Shown: positions 15,803-24,420 of the stretch, in pieces | How positions within the stretch are numbered: the stretch's first letter is position 1 | Layout of the letters: every line of letters begins with the position of its first letter | Translations under genes and position numbers: made by a program | The notes under the pieces: model-generated | Seen by the model: only the letters and a program-made list of their open reading frames with translations | What the model was told of the DNA's origin: nothing | Database searches by the model: none | Source of the DNA: an uncultured Christensenellaceae bacterium | GTDB lineage: Bacteria > Bacillota > Clostridia > Christensenellales > Aristaeellaceae | Direction: 5' to 3' | Assembly (NCBI GenBank): GCA_905234985.1 | Contig: CAJOJQ010000024.1 | Coordinates: 1-51,811 of the forward strand | DNA: 51,811 nucleotides

Positions 15803-17005
15803 ATGAAGAAGTTCTTTGCTTTTGCGTTGGTTTTGGCCATGGTCGCGTCCCTGTGCGCGTTCACCGCGTCCGCAGAGGATTACACCATCCGCATCTACTC
15901 CAACTCCAACTCCCCGGAACGCGCCGAATGGCTGATCCGCGCCGCCAAGGAGGCGGGCTTCACCCTGAAAATGGACGATAACTCCGTCTATTCCGGCGAT
16001 ACTGGCGCCGTGCAGGCCGCCAATGAAGGCAAGGACGGCGACATCATCTTCGGCCTGAACGAGACCCGCTGGACCCAGCTGGTCAACGGCGATTATCAAA
16101 ACATCAAGATTGCCGACTGGACCCCCTCTTGGGCCGACGAAGTGGGCAACTACAAGTATCCCGGCAAGGCCTACGGTCTGGTGGTTCAGAACGTGCTGAT
16201 GCTGTACCGCAACGACGAGTTGGGCACCAAGGGCGAAGCGCTGCGTTTCACCCATTGGGCGGACATGGTGAACAGCGGCTACAAGTGGTATCGCCAGGGC
16301 AAAGTGGGCGGCACTACCAACGCCAACATCAACAGCGCCATGCTGTATCCCTTCGCTGATCCCACCTCTCCTGCGGGCGGCGTTTCCATCGAGGGTTGGA
16401 AGACCCTGTGGAAGTACTGCGCCGAGGGCAACTTCACCGGCGACAGCTACGGCCTGGAACCCCTCATTCGCGGCGACGTGCAAGTGAGTACCTTCTATTC
16501 TTCTTCCCTGTACAGCAACATTGACGCGGCGGCGGACGCCGGTACCTATGCCAACCCCCTGAAGGGCACCATCGCTCCCGAAAACTGGAACGTGGTGGAC
16601 ATTGATGACGGCACCTTCTACATCGCCGAATACTTAGGCGTGGTGGATCGTGAAGGCCGCACCGAAGCTCAGACCGAAATTGTGAAGGCCTTTGCCGAAT
16701 GGTTCGGCTCCGCCGAAGTGCAGACCGCGTGGGCCGAGGAATTCGACTCCTTCCCCTGCAACGAAGTAGCTCAGAAGAATGTGTACGGCGACGATATTCC
16801 CAACATTTATGCCTTGAAGAACTTCGCCCTCAACGAGATCGAAGGCTCCGGCATGAAGTACGCGGACTATGTGGTATCCCACAGCGCCGAATGGACCAAC
16901 ATCATGACCAACTTAGGCTTCTACTGGAAGGACAATGCCGCCGCTCCCGCCGAACCCGATTGGGACAACCTGGATTGGGCGACCCTGACCCAGAAAGCTG
17001 AATAA
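15803..17005 (+). CDS. ABC transporter substrate-binding protein (AfuA/FbpA-like)
   Basis: A 400-residue exported binding protein. The signal peptide (about 1-24, ending TASAED) has no lipobox Cys, so the mature protein would be free or held by other means. The fold family is the extracellular solute-binding type used for Fe3+, 2-aminoethylphosphonate, thiamine or sugar phosphates: IRIYSNSNSPERAEWLIRAA, then GDIIFGLNETRW, the hinge NVLMLYRND, and a C-terminal FAEWFGSAEVQ. The ligand cannot be read from sequence; AfuA proteins bind hexose phosphates or iron. AAAGGGAGAG precedes the ATG. A terminator separates it from the ATPase and permease genes, which would keep binding protein in excess. 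Confidence 0.85.
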   Translation: MKKFFAFALVLAMVASLCAFTASAEDYTIRIYSNSNSPERAEWLIRAAKEAGFTLKMDDNSVYSGDTGAVQAANEGKDGDIIFGLNETRWTQLVNGDYQNIKIADWTPSWADEVGNYKYPGKAYGLVVQNVLMLYRNDELGTKGEALRFTHWADMVNSGYKWYRQGKVGGTTNANINSAMLYPFADPTSPAGGVSIEGWKTLWKYCAEGNFTGDSYGLEPLIRGDVQVSTFYSSSLYSNIDAAADAGTYANPLKGTIAPENWNVVDIDDGTFYIAEYLGVVDREGRTEAQTEIVKAFAEWFGSAEVQTAWAEEFDSFPCNEVAQKNVYGDDIPNIYALKNFALNEIEGSGMKYADYVVSHSAEWTNIMTNLGFYWKDNAAAPAEPDWDNLDWATLTQKAE

Positions 17006-17034
17006 CAGAACCCCCGGGCATTCCCGCCCGGCAG

Positions 17035-17062
17035 GCGGGCCCTTCTTCGGGCCCGCTTTTTT
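17035..17062 (+). terminator. Intercistronic terminator after the binding-protein gene
   Basis: GCGGGCCC, a TTCTTC loop, GGGCCCGC, T6. It probably gives partial termination within the operon, since no new promoter is obvious before the ATPase gene. Confidence 0.8.
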
Positions 17063-17130
17063 ATCAGGCCGGCGTCCGCGGGAGGACGCGGGCCTGCACA
17101 ATCAGAAAAAACGCACGGATAAAGGAGCGG

Positions 17131-18135
17131 ATGGGCTTGATTAAGCTGACGGATATCGTGGTGAAATTCGGCGAATTTGAGGCGCTGCACAACATCAACG
17201 TACATGTGAAGGAAGGGGAATTCTTCACCTTCTTAGGGCCTTCGGGCTGCGGCAAAACCACCACCCTGCGCACCATCACGGGCTTTATTGAGCCTGTGTC
17301 CGGCAAGGTGGAAATGCAGGGCCGGGACATCACCCGGGTGCCCATTGAAAAACGCAACATCGGCATCGTGTTCCAGAGCTACGCCCTGTTCCCCACCATG
17401 ACGGTGCATGACAACATCGCTTTCGGCCTGAAAATCAAAAAGCTGAAAAAAGATGAAATCGAGCAGAAGGTGAAAACCATCGCCCGGAAGGTGGATCTGA
17501 CGGACGAGCAACTGGCCAAGGCCGTTTCCCAGCTCTCCGGCGGCCAGCAGCAGCGCGTGGCCATAGCCCGCGCCCTGGTGACGGAACCCGCCATCATCTG
17601 CATGGACGAGCCGCTGTCCAACTTAGACGCCAAGCTGCGGGTACAGCTGCGCAATGAATTAAAGAAAATGCAGCGGGAGTTCGGCATCACCACCATCTAC
17701 GTCACCCACGACCAGGAGGAGGCCCTGACCCTCTCCGACCGCATCGCTGTATTCAACAAGGGATATATCGAGCAGATCGGCACGCCCAACGAGGTATATA
17801 ATTTCTCCAAAACCGAATTCGTGGCCAACTTCATCGGCGATATCAACCGCTTAGAGGGCGAAGCGGTGAAGGGGCTTCACCTGGACAAAAACCGCCACCA
17901 CTTCATCCGCTTAGAGCGCATCCGGGTGAACCGGCCCAAGGACGAGGGCGAATATCAGACCAAGGGCGTGATCGAAAGCCGCGAATACTACGGCCTGTAC
18001 ATCAAGTATTACATCCGCATCGGCGATCAGAGCGTGAAGGTGATCGAAAAGAACGACGGCATCAACATTTACGACGTGGGCGAAACCGTCACCGTGGGCA
18101 TCCATCCCCAGGACGTGATGTCCTACGACGCGTAA
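17131..18135 (+). CDS. ABC transporter ATP-binding protein (FbpC/PotA-like)
   Basis: A 334-residue ATPase subunit energising the neighbouring permease. Walker [10 protein letters not shown] (36-44), Q-loop [11 protein letters not shown], signature LSGGQQQR, Walker [13 protein letters not shown] and the switch His in [10 protein letters not shown] are all intact, followed by a C-terminal TOBE-like domain (about 245-334). The ATG at 17131 is only three bases after AGGAG; a TTG at 17137 (nine bases) may be the actual start. The gene ends 16 bases before the permease. Family relatives import Fe3+, polyamines, spermidine or sugar phosphates. Confidence 0.92.
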   Translation: MGLIKLTDIVVKFGEFEALHNINVHVKEGEFFTFLGPSGCGKTTTLRTITGFIEPVSGKVEMQGRDITRVPIEKRNIGIVFQSYALFPTMTVHDNIAFGLKIKKLKKDEIEQKVKTIARKVDLTDEQLAKAVSQLSGGQQQRVAIARALVTEPAIICMDEPLSNLDAKLRVQLRNELKKMQREFGITTIYVTHDQEEALTLSDRIAVFNKGYIEQIGTPNEVYNFSKTEFVANFIGDINRLEGEAVKGLHLDKNRHHFIRLERIRVNRPKDEGEYQTKGVIESREYYGLYIKYYIRIGDQSVKVIEKNDGINIYDVGETVTVGIHPQDVMSYDA

Positions 18136-18151
18136 GGCGGGAGGGAAGCGT

Positions 18152-20065
18152 ATGCAGAAAACTGTATCGTCGCCCGGCGGGAAGCGGGATTGGCTGAATC
18201 CCTCCCTGCTGTACAAAATCTTCGGAGGCGTCCTGTTCGCGTATCTGTTCTTAGGGTTCATGGTGGTGCCCTGCCTGAATACCCTCACTTCCATCTTCAC
18301 CGCCAAGGACGCCGCGGGCAACACCGATCCCCTGGCGGTCATCCGCTTTTTCCTGGCGGGTTCCATGCCCTCGTTTGTGTGGAACTCCGTCAAGCTGGCC
18401 GTCTGCCTGGTGGTCACGGTGAACGTGGTGGGCATTTCCATCGTGCTGCTGACGGAATACTTTGATATCAAAGGGGCCAAGATCCTGCGTTTGGGCTATA
18501 TGACCACCCTGATTTATTCCGGCGTGGCCCTGGTCACCGGCTATCAGTTTCTGTACGACAGCAACGGCATTATCACCAAATGGATGGTGGAAATGTTCCC
18601 GGACATCAACAAGCAATGGTTTTCCGGGTTCAACGCGGTGCTGTTCACCATGACCTTCGCCTGCACCAGCAACCATGCCCTGTTCCTGCGCAACGCCATC
18701 CGGGGCATTGACTACAACACGGTGGAGGCCGCCCGGAACTTAGGGGCCAAGCCCTTCAAGGTGCTGCTCAAGGTGGTCATGCCCACCCTGCTGCCCACCC
18801 TGTTTTCCCTCACGGTCATGACGTTCATTACCGGCCTGTGCGCCATGAGCGCCCCCACGCTGTTAGGCTATAACTCCATCAACCCGGAGATCGTGCGCCT
18901 GGCAGGCTCCTCCGTGGCGGACGAAGCCTTCCCCCAGGCCCGCGCCGCCCTGCTGTCCATCATCTTAGCCATGTTCACCATGATCCTGCTCACGGTTCTG
19001 AACCATTACGAACGCAAGGGCCATTACCTGTCCGTGAGCAAAACCAAGGCCAAGTTGGTGAAGCAGAAGATCCAGAACCCCGCCGCCAACGTGCTGGCGC
19101 ACATTTACGCCTACGTGCTGTTCATCATCTACATGACGCCGGTGGTCATGATCCTGGTGTTCTCCTTCCAGAATTGGGCCTCCGTCCGCGCCAAGGTGCT
19201 GAACCCCTCGGAATGGACGTTGATCAATTACTTCGGCACCCAGGATTACCAGTACACCCGCAGCAACGGCAAAACGGCCACCCGCTACAACGCCATATCC
19301 GGCGTGTTCTCCAACGAGAAAACCGTGGGCGGCATCCAGCTGAGCTTTGTGCTGGCCGCCATCGCCGCGGCCCTGGCCTGCGTGATCGTGGTGGTGGCGG
19401 TGAATTACATCTTCAAGAACAAAAACAAAAAACGGGCCGTCGTCGTGGAAAGCTGCCTGCTGTTCCCCTGGCTGCTGCCCACCATTCTGATCTGCTATTC
19501 CTTCCGCATCTTCTTCAACGGCGAAGTGTGGTATGTGTTCAATCAGAACCTGTATTTCAGGGAAAACGTACGCATTCTGATCATTTTAGCCTATACGGTG
19601 GTCAAATTGCCATTCGCCCTGCGCATGATCAAGGCCGCGTTCTACGCCATAGACGATGAACTGGAGGATGCCGCCAGAAACTTGGGGGCGTCGGGGCTGG
19701 TCACGTTCCTGAAAGTAAAGCTGCCCATTGTGTTGCCCAGCGTGCTGGCGGTGTTCGCCCTGAACTTCAACACGCTGTTTACAGAATACGATATGGGCGC
19801 CACCTTCCAGAAATCGGAGGGCACCACCTACGCCATGGTGATGCAGAGCATGACCAACGAGGAAGGCCGCGACAGCATGAACATGAACGCTTCCGGCCGC
19901 CGCTGCGCCTCCACCGTGTTCATCATGCTGGTCAGCGGCTTGATCCTGTACCTGGTATACGGCGTGGGCGCGCGGGACCTGGGCGAACGCCTGGAACGCC
20001 GGGAAAAACGCCGCCGCTTTTGGCGGAAGATCACAGGACGGGCCGGGAAGGACGTAAAAGCATAA
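18152..20065 (+). CDS. ABC transporter permease, fused double module (AfuB/FbpB-like)
   Basis: A 637-residue protein with two complete permease modules in one chain, about twelve helices, as in FbpB/AfuB of iron and hexose-phosphate importers. Each half carries an EAA loop for docking the ATPase: EAARNLGAKPFKVLLKV (about 192-208) and EDAARNLGASGLVTFLKV (about 506-523). The segment linking the halves (about 300-400) holds an unusually long periplasmic stretch (VLNPSEWTLINYFGTQDYQ onward), making the protein longer than the usual 500-560. The tail is strongly basic (ERLERREKRRRFWRK). Start supported by GGGAGGG. Confidence 0.9.
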   Translation: MQKTVSSPGGKRDWLNPSLLYKIFGGVLFAYLFLGFMVVPCLNTLTSIFTAKDAAGNTDPLAVIRFFLAGSMPSFVWNSVKLAVCLVVTVNVVGISIVLLTEYFDIKGAKILRLGYMTTLIYSGVALVTGYQFLYDSNGIITKWMVEMFPDINKQWFSGFNAVLFTMTFACTSNHALFLRNAIRGIDYNTVEAARNLGAKPFKVLLKVVMPTLLPTLFSLTVMTFITGLCAMSAPTLLGYNSINPEIVRLAGSSVADEAFPQARAALLSIILAMFTMILLTVLNHYERKGHYLSVSKTKAKLVKQKIQNPAANVLAHIYAYVLFIIYMTPVVMILVFSFQNWASVRAKVLNPSEWTLINYFGTQDYQYTRSNGKTATRYNAISGVFSNEKTVGGIQLSFVLAAIAAALACVIVVVAVNYIFKNKNKKRAVVVESCLLFPWLLPTILICYSFRIFFNGEVWYVFNQNLYFRENVRILIILAYTVVKLPFALRMIKAAFYAIDDELEDAARNLGASGLVTFLKVKLPIVLPSVLAVFALNFNTLFTEYDMGATFQKSEGTTYAMVMQSMTNEEGRDSMNMNASGRRCASTVFIMLVSGLILYLVYGVGARDLGERLERREKRRRFWRKITGRAGKDVKA

Positions 20066-20084
20066 CTGCCAAAGACAAAGAAAC

Positions 20085-20117
20085 GCTGCCCCGGAACTTT
20101 CCGAGGCAGCAATTTTT
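20085..20117. terminator. Bidirectional terminator between permease and TetR genes
   Basis: GCTGCC, inner CGG/CCG stem, GGCAGC, then AATTTTT on the + strand and GTTTCTTT on the - strand. It serves two convergent units. Confidence 0.75.
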
Positions 20118-20124
20118 CGCGCTT

Positions 20125-20715
20125 TCAGGCCAACGCCTGCCGCACGTTTTCCATGCACTGATCCAGCAGGCGCGTCACGTTTCCCCGATCCGCCGCGCCG
20201 TCGTACACGCTGTACAAAAGAAACATGGGGGCGTAGCAGGCCGCCGCTTTTTCCCGGGGATGGGAAAGATTCATGGCGGAGAACAAATCGGTCAGGTAGT
20301 CCAGGGGGCCGGAAACCAGGTATTGCTGGTACAGCCTGCCCATTTCCGCGCTGCGGAACTGCTCTAAGGTGAGCATTTTTCGGAATTGAGAGGCGAATTC
20401 GTCCTCGGTCCAGTAGCGGAACATGGCTTTGCTGAACGCCATGATTTCGTCTATGCCGGCGTTCTCATAGGCGCTTTCCATTTCCTGCCGCGTGCCTTCG
20501 GGCAAATCGTGGGCCTTGGCCTGCTCCGCGTCCCGCTGCTCCATGCGGGCAAGGATGCTGTCGAAAATGTCCCGCTTGCTTTGGTAATGCCGGTACAGCG
20601 CGCCCTTGGTAACATGCAGCGCCCCGGCGATATCGCTGACCGAAACGGCCTCGTAGCCGTTGGCCGCGAACAGGCGCAGCGCCGTTTGCAGAATGCGTTC
20701 CTTCGTGCCCGCCAT
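20125..20715 (-). CDS. TetR/AcrR-family transcriptional regulator
   Basis: A 196-residue repressor-type protein. The N-terminal TetR helix-turn-helix (about 5-52) reads KERILQTALRLFAANGYEAV and SVSDIAGALHVTKGALYRHY, clearly the family pattern. The ligand domain behind it is not diagnostic. The ATG at 20715 follows GGGAGG and is chosen over upstream in-frame starts at up to 20769, which overlap the preceding gene. It lies 29 bases after a GNAT gene in the same direction, with a TTACCG/CGGTAA palindrome between start codon and GNAT stop that may be its operator. It is convergent with the AfuB-like permease, so it need not regulate that operon. Confidence 0.9.
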   Translation of the reverse strand: MAGTKERILQTALRLFAANGYEAVSVSDIAGALHVTKGALYRHYQSKRDIFDSILARMEQRDAEQAKAHDLPEGTRQEMESAYENAGIDEIMAFSKAMFRYWTEDEFASQFRKMLTLEQFRSAEMGRLYQQYLVSGPLDYLTDLFSAMNLSHPREKAAACYAPMFLLYSVYDGAADRGNVTRLLDQCMENVRQALA

Positions 20716-20744
20716 GGGCTTCGCCTCCCTGAAAGGCTGTGGGC

Positions 20745-20758
20745 TTACCGAACGGTAA
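20745..20758. promoter_or_regulatory. Candidate TetR operator palindrome
   Basis: TTACCG, AA, CGGTAA: two 6-bp arms around two bases, extended by GC at both ends with one mismatch. It overlaps the last codons of the GNAT gene 30 bases before the TetR start. Could be chance, since the bases also encode GFTVR. Confidence 0.3.
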
Positions 20759-21176
20759 AGCCCGTCCATTCCACATGATTGTACGCCATCACGTCGTCCG
20801 CCTTTTCCATGCCCAACTTTTCATAAAAGGGCACCGCCTTTTCATTGGCGACGAGATACACGGCGACGTCTTTTTCGCCGCCCGCAAGCTCCAGGGCGGC
20901 TTTCATGAGGCTTCTGCCGATGCCCTGCCGTTCACAGCTTCTGTCCACGCCCAAATCGGTGACGAACAGCCAGTAAGCGAAATCGGTGACGCCCAGCAGC
21001 GCGCCCACCAGGATGTTTTCCTCATTCCGGGCGGCCAGGGAGATGGAGGCGTTTTTCAACAGCTTTTCGATGCGCGCTTCAAAGCGCTCTTTGGGGTACT
21101 GGCTTCCCAAGTCCGTGCGTTTCAGAAAATCGATGTATTCCCCGGCGGACAGCCGTTCGCTGTTGATTTTGTACAC
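20745..21176 (-). CDS. GNAT-family N-acetyltransferase
   Basis: A 143-residue cytoplasmic acetyltransferase. The acetyl-CoA site is the motif DRSCERQGIGRSLM (about 78-91; R/QxxGxG/A), preceded by strand FVTDLGV and followed by AVYLVANEKAVPFYEKLGM, the usual C-terminal half of the fold. The substrate is unknown. The start is GTG, with GGAGG nine bases upstream. The leader is very short because a terminator hairpin ends a few bases before the ribosome site, so expression may depend on read-through from the STAS unit. Probably cotranscribed with the TetR gene. Confidence 0.85.
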   Translation of the reverse strand: MYKINSERLSAGEYIDFLKRTDLGSQYPKERFEARIEKLLKNASISLAARNEENILVGALLGVTDFAYWLFVTDLGVDRSCERQGIGRSLMKAALELAGGEKDVAVYLVANEKAVPFYEKLGMEKADDVMAYNHVEWTGFTVR

Positions 21177-21193
21177 GGCGGCAAACCTCCAAA

Positions 21194-21227
21194 CAAAAGA
21201 GGGCGCGTAAGAAAACGCTTACGCGCC
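21194..21227 (-). terminator. Terminator after the RsbW-like gene
   Basis: GGCGCGTAAG pairs with CTTACGCGCC around a 6-nt loop (10-bp stem). A T-rich tail follows leftward (CTCTTTTGTTT). Confidence 0.75.
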
Positions 21228-21251
21228 GGATGATGCGATATCAAGATCGGC

Positions 21252-21857
21252 TCAGGCGAACTTTTTGATGATGGTCATTTCCACCTGCTGGCTGCGGATG
21301 CTCACCTTCACGTCGTCCGCCACGTGAGCCACCACGGATTTTTCCAGCTCGTCCCAGGCTTTCAAGGCTTCCTCATCCTTCCGGTCCACGGCGGAGGACA
21401 AGGCCCGTTCATACTGGGTCATGGACCATTCCCAATCCAGGGTGGGGGTGGAGGAATGCTCGTACATGCCGGGCATCAGCAGGGGGCTGGAGTGGGCGGC
21501 GATATCCTCGTCCGCGCCGCGCTCGAAGAAATCGCGCAGCTTGCCCATGAAGGTGCGGGCGGATTCGTTTTTCCCGCTGGTGGCGGTGGAGAGCAGCTTT
21601 TCGCGCTTCACGCTGGTCATGCGGGTGGCGGCCTGCAAATGCAGCTCGTAGGTGCCGTCTTCATCCTCGATCCAGAATTTGCCCTGGGTTTCGCCGGTGA
21701 TGGAGCGCATCATGGCCATCATTTCTTCCGCCAGCAGGCGCAGGTGCAGCGCGTCCTTGGGGGGCAGGCCCTTATAGGCCGCCACCTTGTCCACCTGGAT
21801 CAGCGCCGCTTCCATTTTTGTTCCCTTGCTGGAAACTACGATCACGTCTGTTTTCAT
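21252..21857 (-). CDS. RsbW-like (degenerate HATPase) partner of a STAS protein
   Basis: A 201-residue cytoplasmic protein I do not recognise outright. Residues about 40-55 (LRLLAEEMMAMMRSITGE) look like the N-box helix of anti-sigma-factor kinases, but the N-box Asn is absent. The end, VKVSIRSQQVEMTIIKKF, looks like the closing strand of that fold. In between, where the ATP-lid boxes should be, is a 100-residue mostly helical insert (PLLMPGMYEHSSTPTLDWEW and KAWDELEKSVVAHV), with no DxGxG motif. It starts 10 bases after the STAS gene, with GAGG upstream. The pairing suggests a partner-switch protein that binds the STAS protein but may not phosphorylate it. Confidence 0.55.
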   Translation of the reverse strand: MKTDVIVVSSKGTKMEAALIQVDKVAAYKGLPPKDALHLRLLAEEMMAMMRSITGETQGKFWIEDEDGTYELHLQAATRMTSVKREKLLSTATSGKNESARTFMGKLRDFFERGADEDIAAHSSPLLMPGMYEHSSTPTLDWEWSMTQYERALSSAVDRKDEEALKAWDELEKSVVAHVADDVKVSIRSQQVEMTIIKKFA

Positions 21858-21867
21858 ATCGCTTACC

Positions 21868-22164
21868 TCATTCAATGTTCAGCACGTCGGCAAACCCGGT
21901 CACTTCAAACACTTCGCGCACGATCTCGTTGACGCGGATGAGCCGCATGCCGCCCTTGTCCATCATGGCCTTATGAGCGGTCAAAAGCACGCGCAGCCCG
22001 GCGGAAGAAATATAATCCAGCTTTTCGCAGTTCATGATCAGGCTGTCCACGCCCTCTAAACAGGTTTTCAGTTCGTTTTCCAATTGGGGGGAGGTCATCG
22101 TGTCCAGCCGGCCTTCCACGGCGATTTCCAGGGTGGAGCCGTTTTGTTTTTTGGTGATCGTCAT
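21868..22164 (-). CDS. STAS-domain anti-sigma-factor antagonist
   Basis: A 98-residue single STAS domain of the SpoIIAA/RsbV type. The fold is recognised from LEIAVEGRLDTMTSPQLENE, LIMNCEKLDYISSAGLRVL and the C-terminal VREVFEVTGF. Ser53/Ser54 in ISSAGLR is the usual phosphorylation site controlling binding to the anti-sigma kinase. AAGGAGG lies ten bases before the ATG, and a promoter lies 75 bases upstream. It is the first gene of a two-gene unit with the RsbW-like protein. No sigma factor gene is adjacent, so the downstream target is unknown. Confidence 0.9.
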   Translation of the reverse strand: MTITKKQNGSTLEIAVEGRLDTMTSPQLENELKTCLEGVDSLIMNCEKLDYISSAGLRVLLTAHKAMMDKGGMRLIRVNEIVREVFEVTGFADVLNIE

Positions 22165-22237
22165 CTTACAGCTTCCTCCTTAAATAAATCTGTCAAATTT
22201 GGGCGCTTCACAGAAAAAGCATCGCGTCCATACCGTT

Positions 22238-22266
22238 ATTATCCCATGATTCAGGAAAAATGTCCA
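22238..22266 (-). promoter_or_regulatory. Promoter of the STAS unit
   Basis: Read leftward, TGGACA, 17 bases, GATAAT with an extended TGG. The -35 lies inside the 3' end of the upstream hydrolase gene. Confidence 0.6.
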
Positions 22267-22949
22267 GTAGCTTCATCACAGTTTTTCAAAAAATCCAGCA
22301 GCAGGCCGCCCATGATTTCGCTGCCGTGAATATAGCTGCCGTGATCCGCCCCCGCCACCGTAACCAGCCGAGCGCGGGGAAGATGGGAAACGATGGCTTC
22401 CGTTTCTTGGGGCAGTATCAAATCGTGTTCCCCTACCGTCACCAGCACGGGGACGGTGATTTTCGCGAGCGCTGCCGGATCGATGTGGGGTTCGGTGAGC
22501 ATCAGGGTGATCAGCGGATCGAGGCGTTTTTCAATTTGCTCCTGGCACCATGCAAGAAAGGCCGGATCCAGCCCGGCGGGGGAAAGGTTCGTGCCGCTGA
22601 TGGCCAGGGCGCGGAGGGCGCCAGGATGGGAAAGCGCCAACAGCAGGCCGATGATGCCGCCGTCGCTGTGGCCGTAAAGGACGGGGGCTTCGAGCCCCAA
22701 GGTCCGGATGAACTGAAACATGTCCTCCGCCATGTCCGCGTAGTGGTATTCCGTCACCGGCTGGCTGGCCCCGTGGCCCCTGGAATCCGGGGCGTAAACC
22801 CGATAGCCCGCCGCCGTCAGTTGATCCATCTGGGTTTCAAACAGCGCGTGGCTTTCGCCGTTGCCATGCACCAGCACCACGGGCCTGCCGCTGCCCGCCG
22901 CCGCGTAGCGCAGGCAAACGCCGTTGACCCGCACTTCATAAAGGCTCAT
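22251..22949 (-). CDS. Alpha/beta hydrolase
   Basis: A 232-residue cytoplasmic serine hydrolase. The oxyanion loop VVLVHGNGESHALF (about 24-37), the nucleophile elbow GHSDGG (Ser about 94), the acid Asp in VGEHDLI and the catalytic His in GADHGSYI complete the triad. The lid region is short. The substrate (ester, lactone or C-C bond) cannot be told. It starts 22 bases downstream of the YdcF-like gene and is likely third in an operon with the diguanylate cyclase. Confidence 0.88.
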   Translation of the reverse strand: MSLYEVRVNGVCLRYAAAGSGRPVVLVHGNGESHALFETQMDQLTAAGYRVYAPDSRGHGASQPVTEYHYADMAEDMFQFIRTLGLEAPVLYGHSDGGIIGLLLALSHPGALRALAISGTNLSPAGLDPAFLAWCQEQIEKRLDPLITLMLTEPHIDPAALAKITVPVLVTVGEHDLILPQETEAIVSHLPRARLVTVAGADHGSYIHGSEIMGGLLLDFLKNCDEATGHFS

Positions 22950-22971
22950 AGCGCCTCACTCCTTTTTCATA

Positions 22972-24420
22972 TTACCCTACTACCATGGACAGGATGCCGA
23001 AGAAAACGATCAGCAGGATCAGGAAAAGGATTTCCTGCTTCCAGCGCTGTTTCAGCAGCCCCACCACTTCCCGGATAAAGGCGTTGGGCCAGTACCACCA
23101 TTTGGTGCGGCTGCCCACGCCCTCGGCGTCAAGCCCGGCCAGGGAAGCCCACACGCCGCTGCGGAACACGTGGTAATTGGTGGTGGCGAACAGAGCCTTG
23201 CCCTGGGGATTGACGCTTTGAATAATGGCCTTGGAAAAATCCATGTTCTGATAGGTGTTTTTGGATTGCGTTTCCGGCAGGATCAGGCTTTCCGGCACGC
23301 CCTGGGATAAAAGATACCGGCGCAGGGCTTCCCCCTCGGCCATGGGTTCGTCCTTCCCCTGGCCGCCGGAGGGAATGAAGCGGGCTTCTTTGCCCGTTTG
23401 CTCCTTCTGCTCGCGCCAGAAAGCGATGGCCCGGTCCGCCCGGCCCCGCAGCAGGGGCGGCAGGGTGCCGTCCTTTCGGAACCAGCAGCCCAAAATGATG
23501 ATGAAATCCTTGTCCGGGGCGGGCCGGTGCTTCGCCGCCTTCACGCCGCAGACGATGGAACCCGCCAGCATGCATTCACAGTACACGAACACGGTGGCAG
23601 CCGTGTTTTCCAGCGTCTGCCGCACGCGGCCTTCCCATTCCGAACCCATGAAATCCCTGCTGAACAGGTACCACCCAGCCGCTTCTCCTAAGATCAGCGC
23701 CACGCTCAAAAGCAAGCCCATCATGTTGGGCAGCCACATCTTTTCGTGCCGCAGCAAAGCGACGTTGCTGACGCCCATGGCGATAGCGAAAAGCACCACC
23801 AGGGGCAGGGTCAAAAGCATAAAGCGGGTGCTGGCGCTGTTGATGACGGAATAGACCGAATACATGCTGTATTGGGCGGGCTTGAGCAGATGGGCGGCGG
23901 TCACGTTCAGCATCACCAGCCCCGTTACCAGGGAAAACAGGAAAAAACCCATGAAATAAATGGTGGAATAGGCGTAAAACGCGGCTCCCTTGGCCTGAAA
24001 AAAATGCCGCAGCATGATAAAACTTACCAGCAGCCAGAACGCGGTGATGGCGATCATCACGGCGGAATCGCCGGTAAAGCCGCCGGTCTGCGGATCGTAC
24101 ACCGTCATGAAGCGGTCCACCCGCAGCAGCATGGCGTTCAGATCGTCGCCCTTTTCATCCTGGAACTGCAGGAAGGCCTCACCGGCCTGATCCGGATGCA
24201 CGGGCACGCACAAATAGCCGTCGCGAACCTCCACCTCGCAGCGCAGCACGTGCGGCGCGTCCGACGCCATTCTTACGCCGCCCTGCCGCAGGTTTTCCGC
24301 CCTGGCGCTTGACACGGGAATATAAGCCGTGTAGGTGTTCAGAAACGTAAACCGGCAGATCAAACAAAACGCGATCAGCACCGCGGCGCATATGGCGATT
24401 TCCCAGGCCGCCTTTTTCAT
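22972..24420 (-). CDS. Membrane protein with C-terminal YdcF/SanA-like (DUF218) domain
   Basis: A 482-residue protein. An N-terminal helix (about 6-28), an extracytoplasmic beta-rich region (about 35-115) and five or so helices (about 120-300) precede a DUF218 domain (about 310-455): DFIIILGCWFRKDGTLPP, RFIPSGGQGKDEPMAEGEAL and the ATTNYHVFRSG block, all family landmarks. A last helix (about 460-480) ends the chain. DUF218 proteins such as SanA and ElyC act in envelope integrity, but biochemistry is poorly known. The ATG overlaps the upstream GGDEF gene's stop by four bases, indicating translational coupling. Confidence 0.82.
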   Translation of the reverse strand: MKKAAWEIAICAAVLIAFCLICRFTFLNTYTAYIPVSSARAENLRQGGVRMASDAPHVLRCEVEVRDGYLCVPVHPDQAGEAFLQFQDEKGDDLNAMLLRVDRFMTVYDPQTGGFTGDSAVMIAITAFWLLVSFIMLRHFFQAKGAAFYAYSTIYFMGFFLFSLVTGLVMLNVTAAHLLKPAQYSMYSVYSVINSASTRFMLLTLPLVVLFAIAMGVSNVALLRHEKMWLPNMMGLLLSVALILGEAAGWYLFSRDFMGSEWEGRVRQTLENTAATVFVYCECMLAGSIVCGVKAAKHRPAPDKDFIIILGCWFRKDGTLPPLLRGRADRAIAFWREQKEQTGKEARFIPSGGQGKDEPMAEGEALRRYLLSQGVPESLILPETQSKNTYQNMDFSKAIIQSVNPQGKALFATTNYHVFRSGVWASLAGLDAEGVGSRTKWWYWPNAFIREVVGLLKQRWKQEILFLILLIVFFGILSMVVG

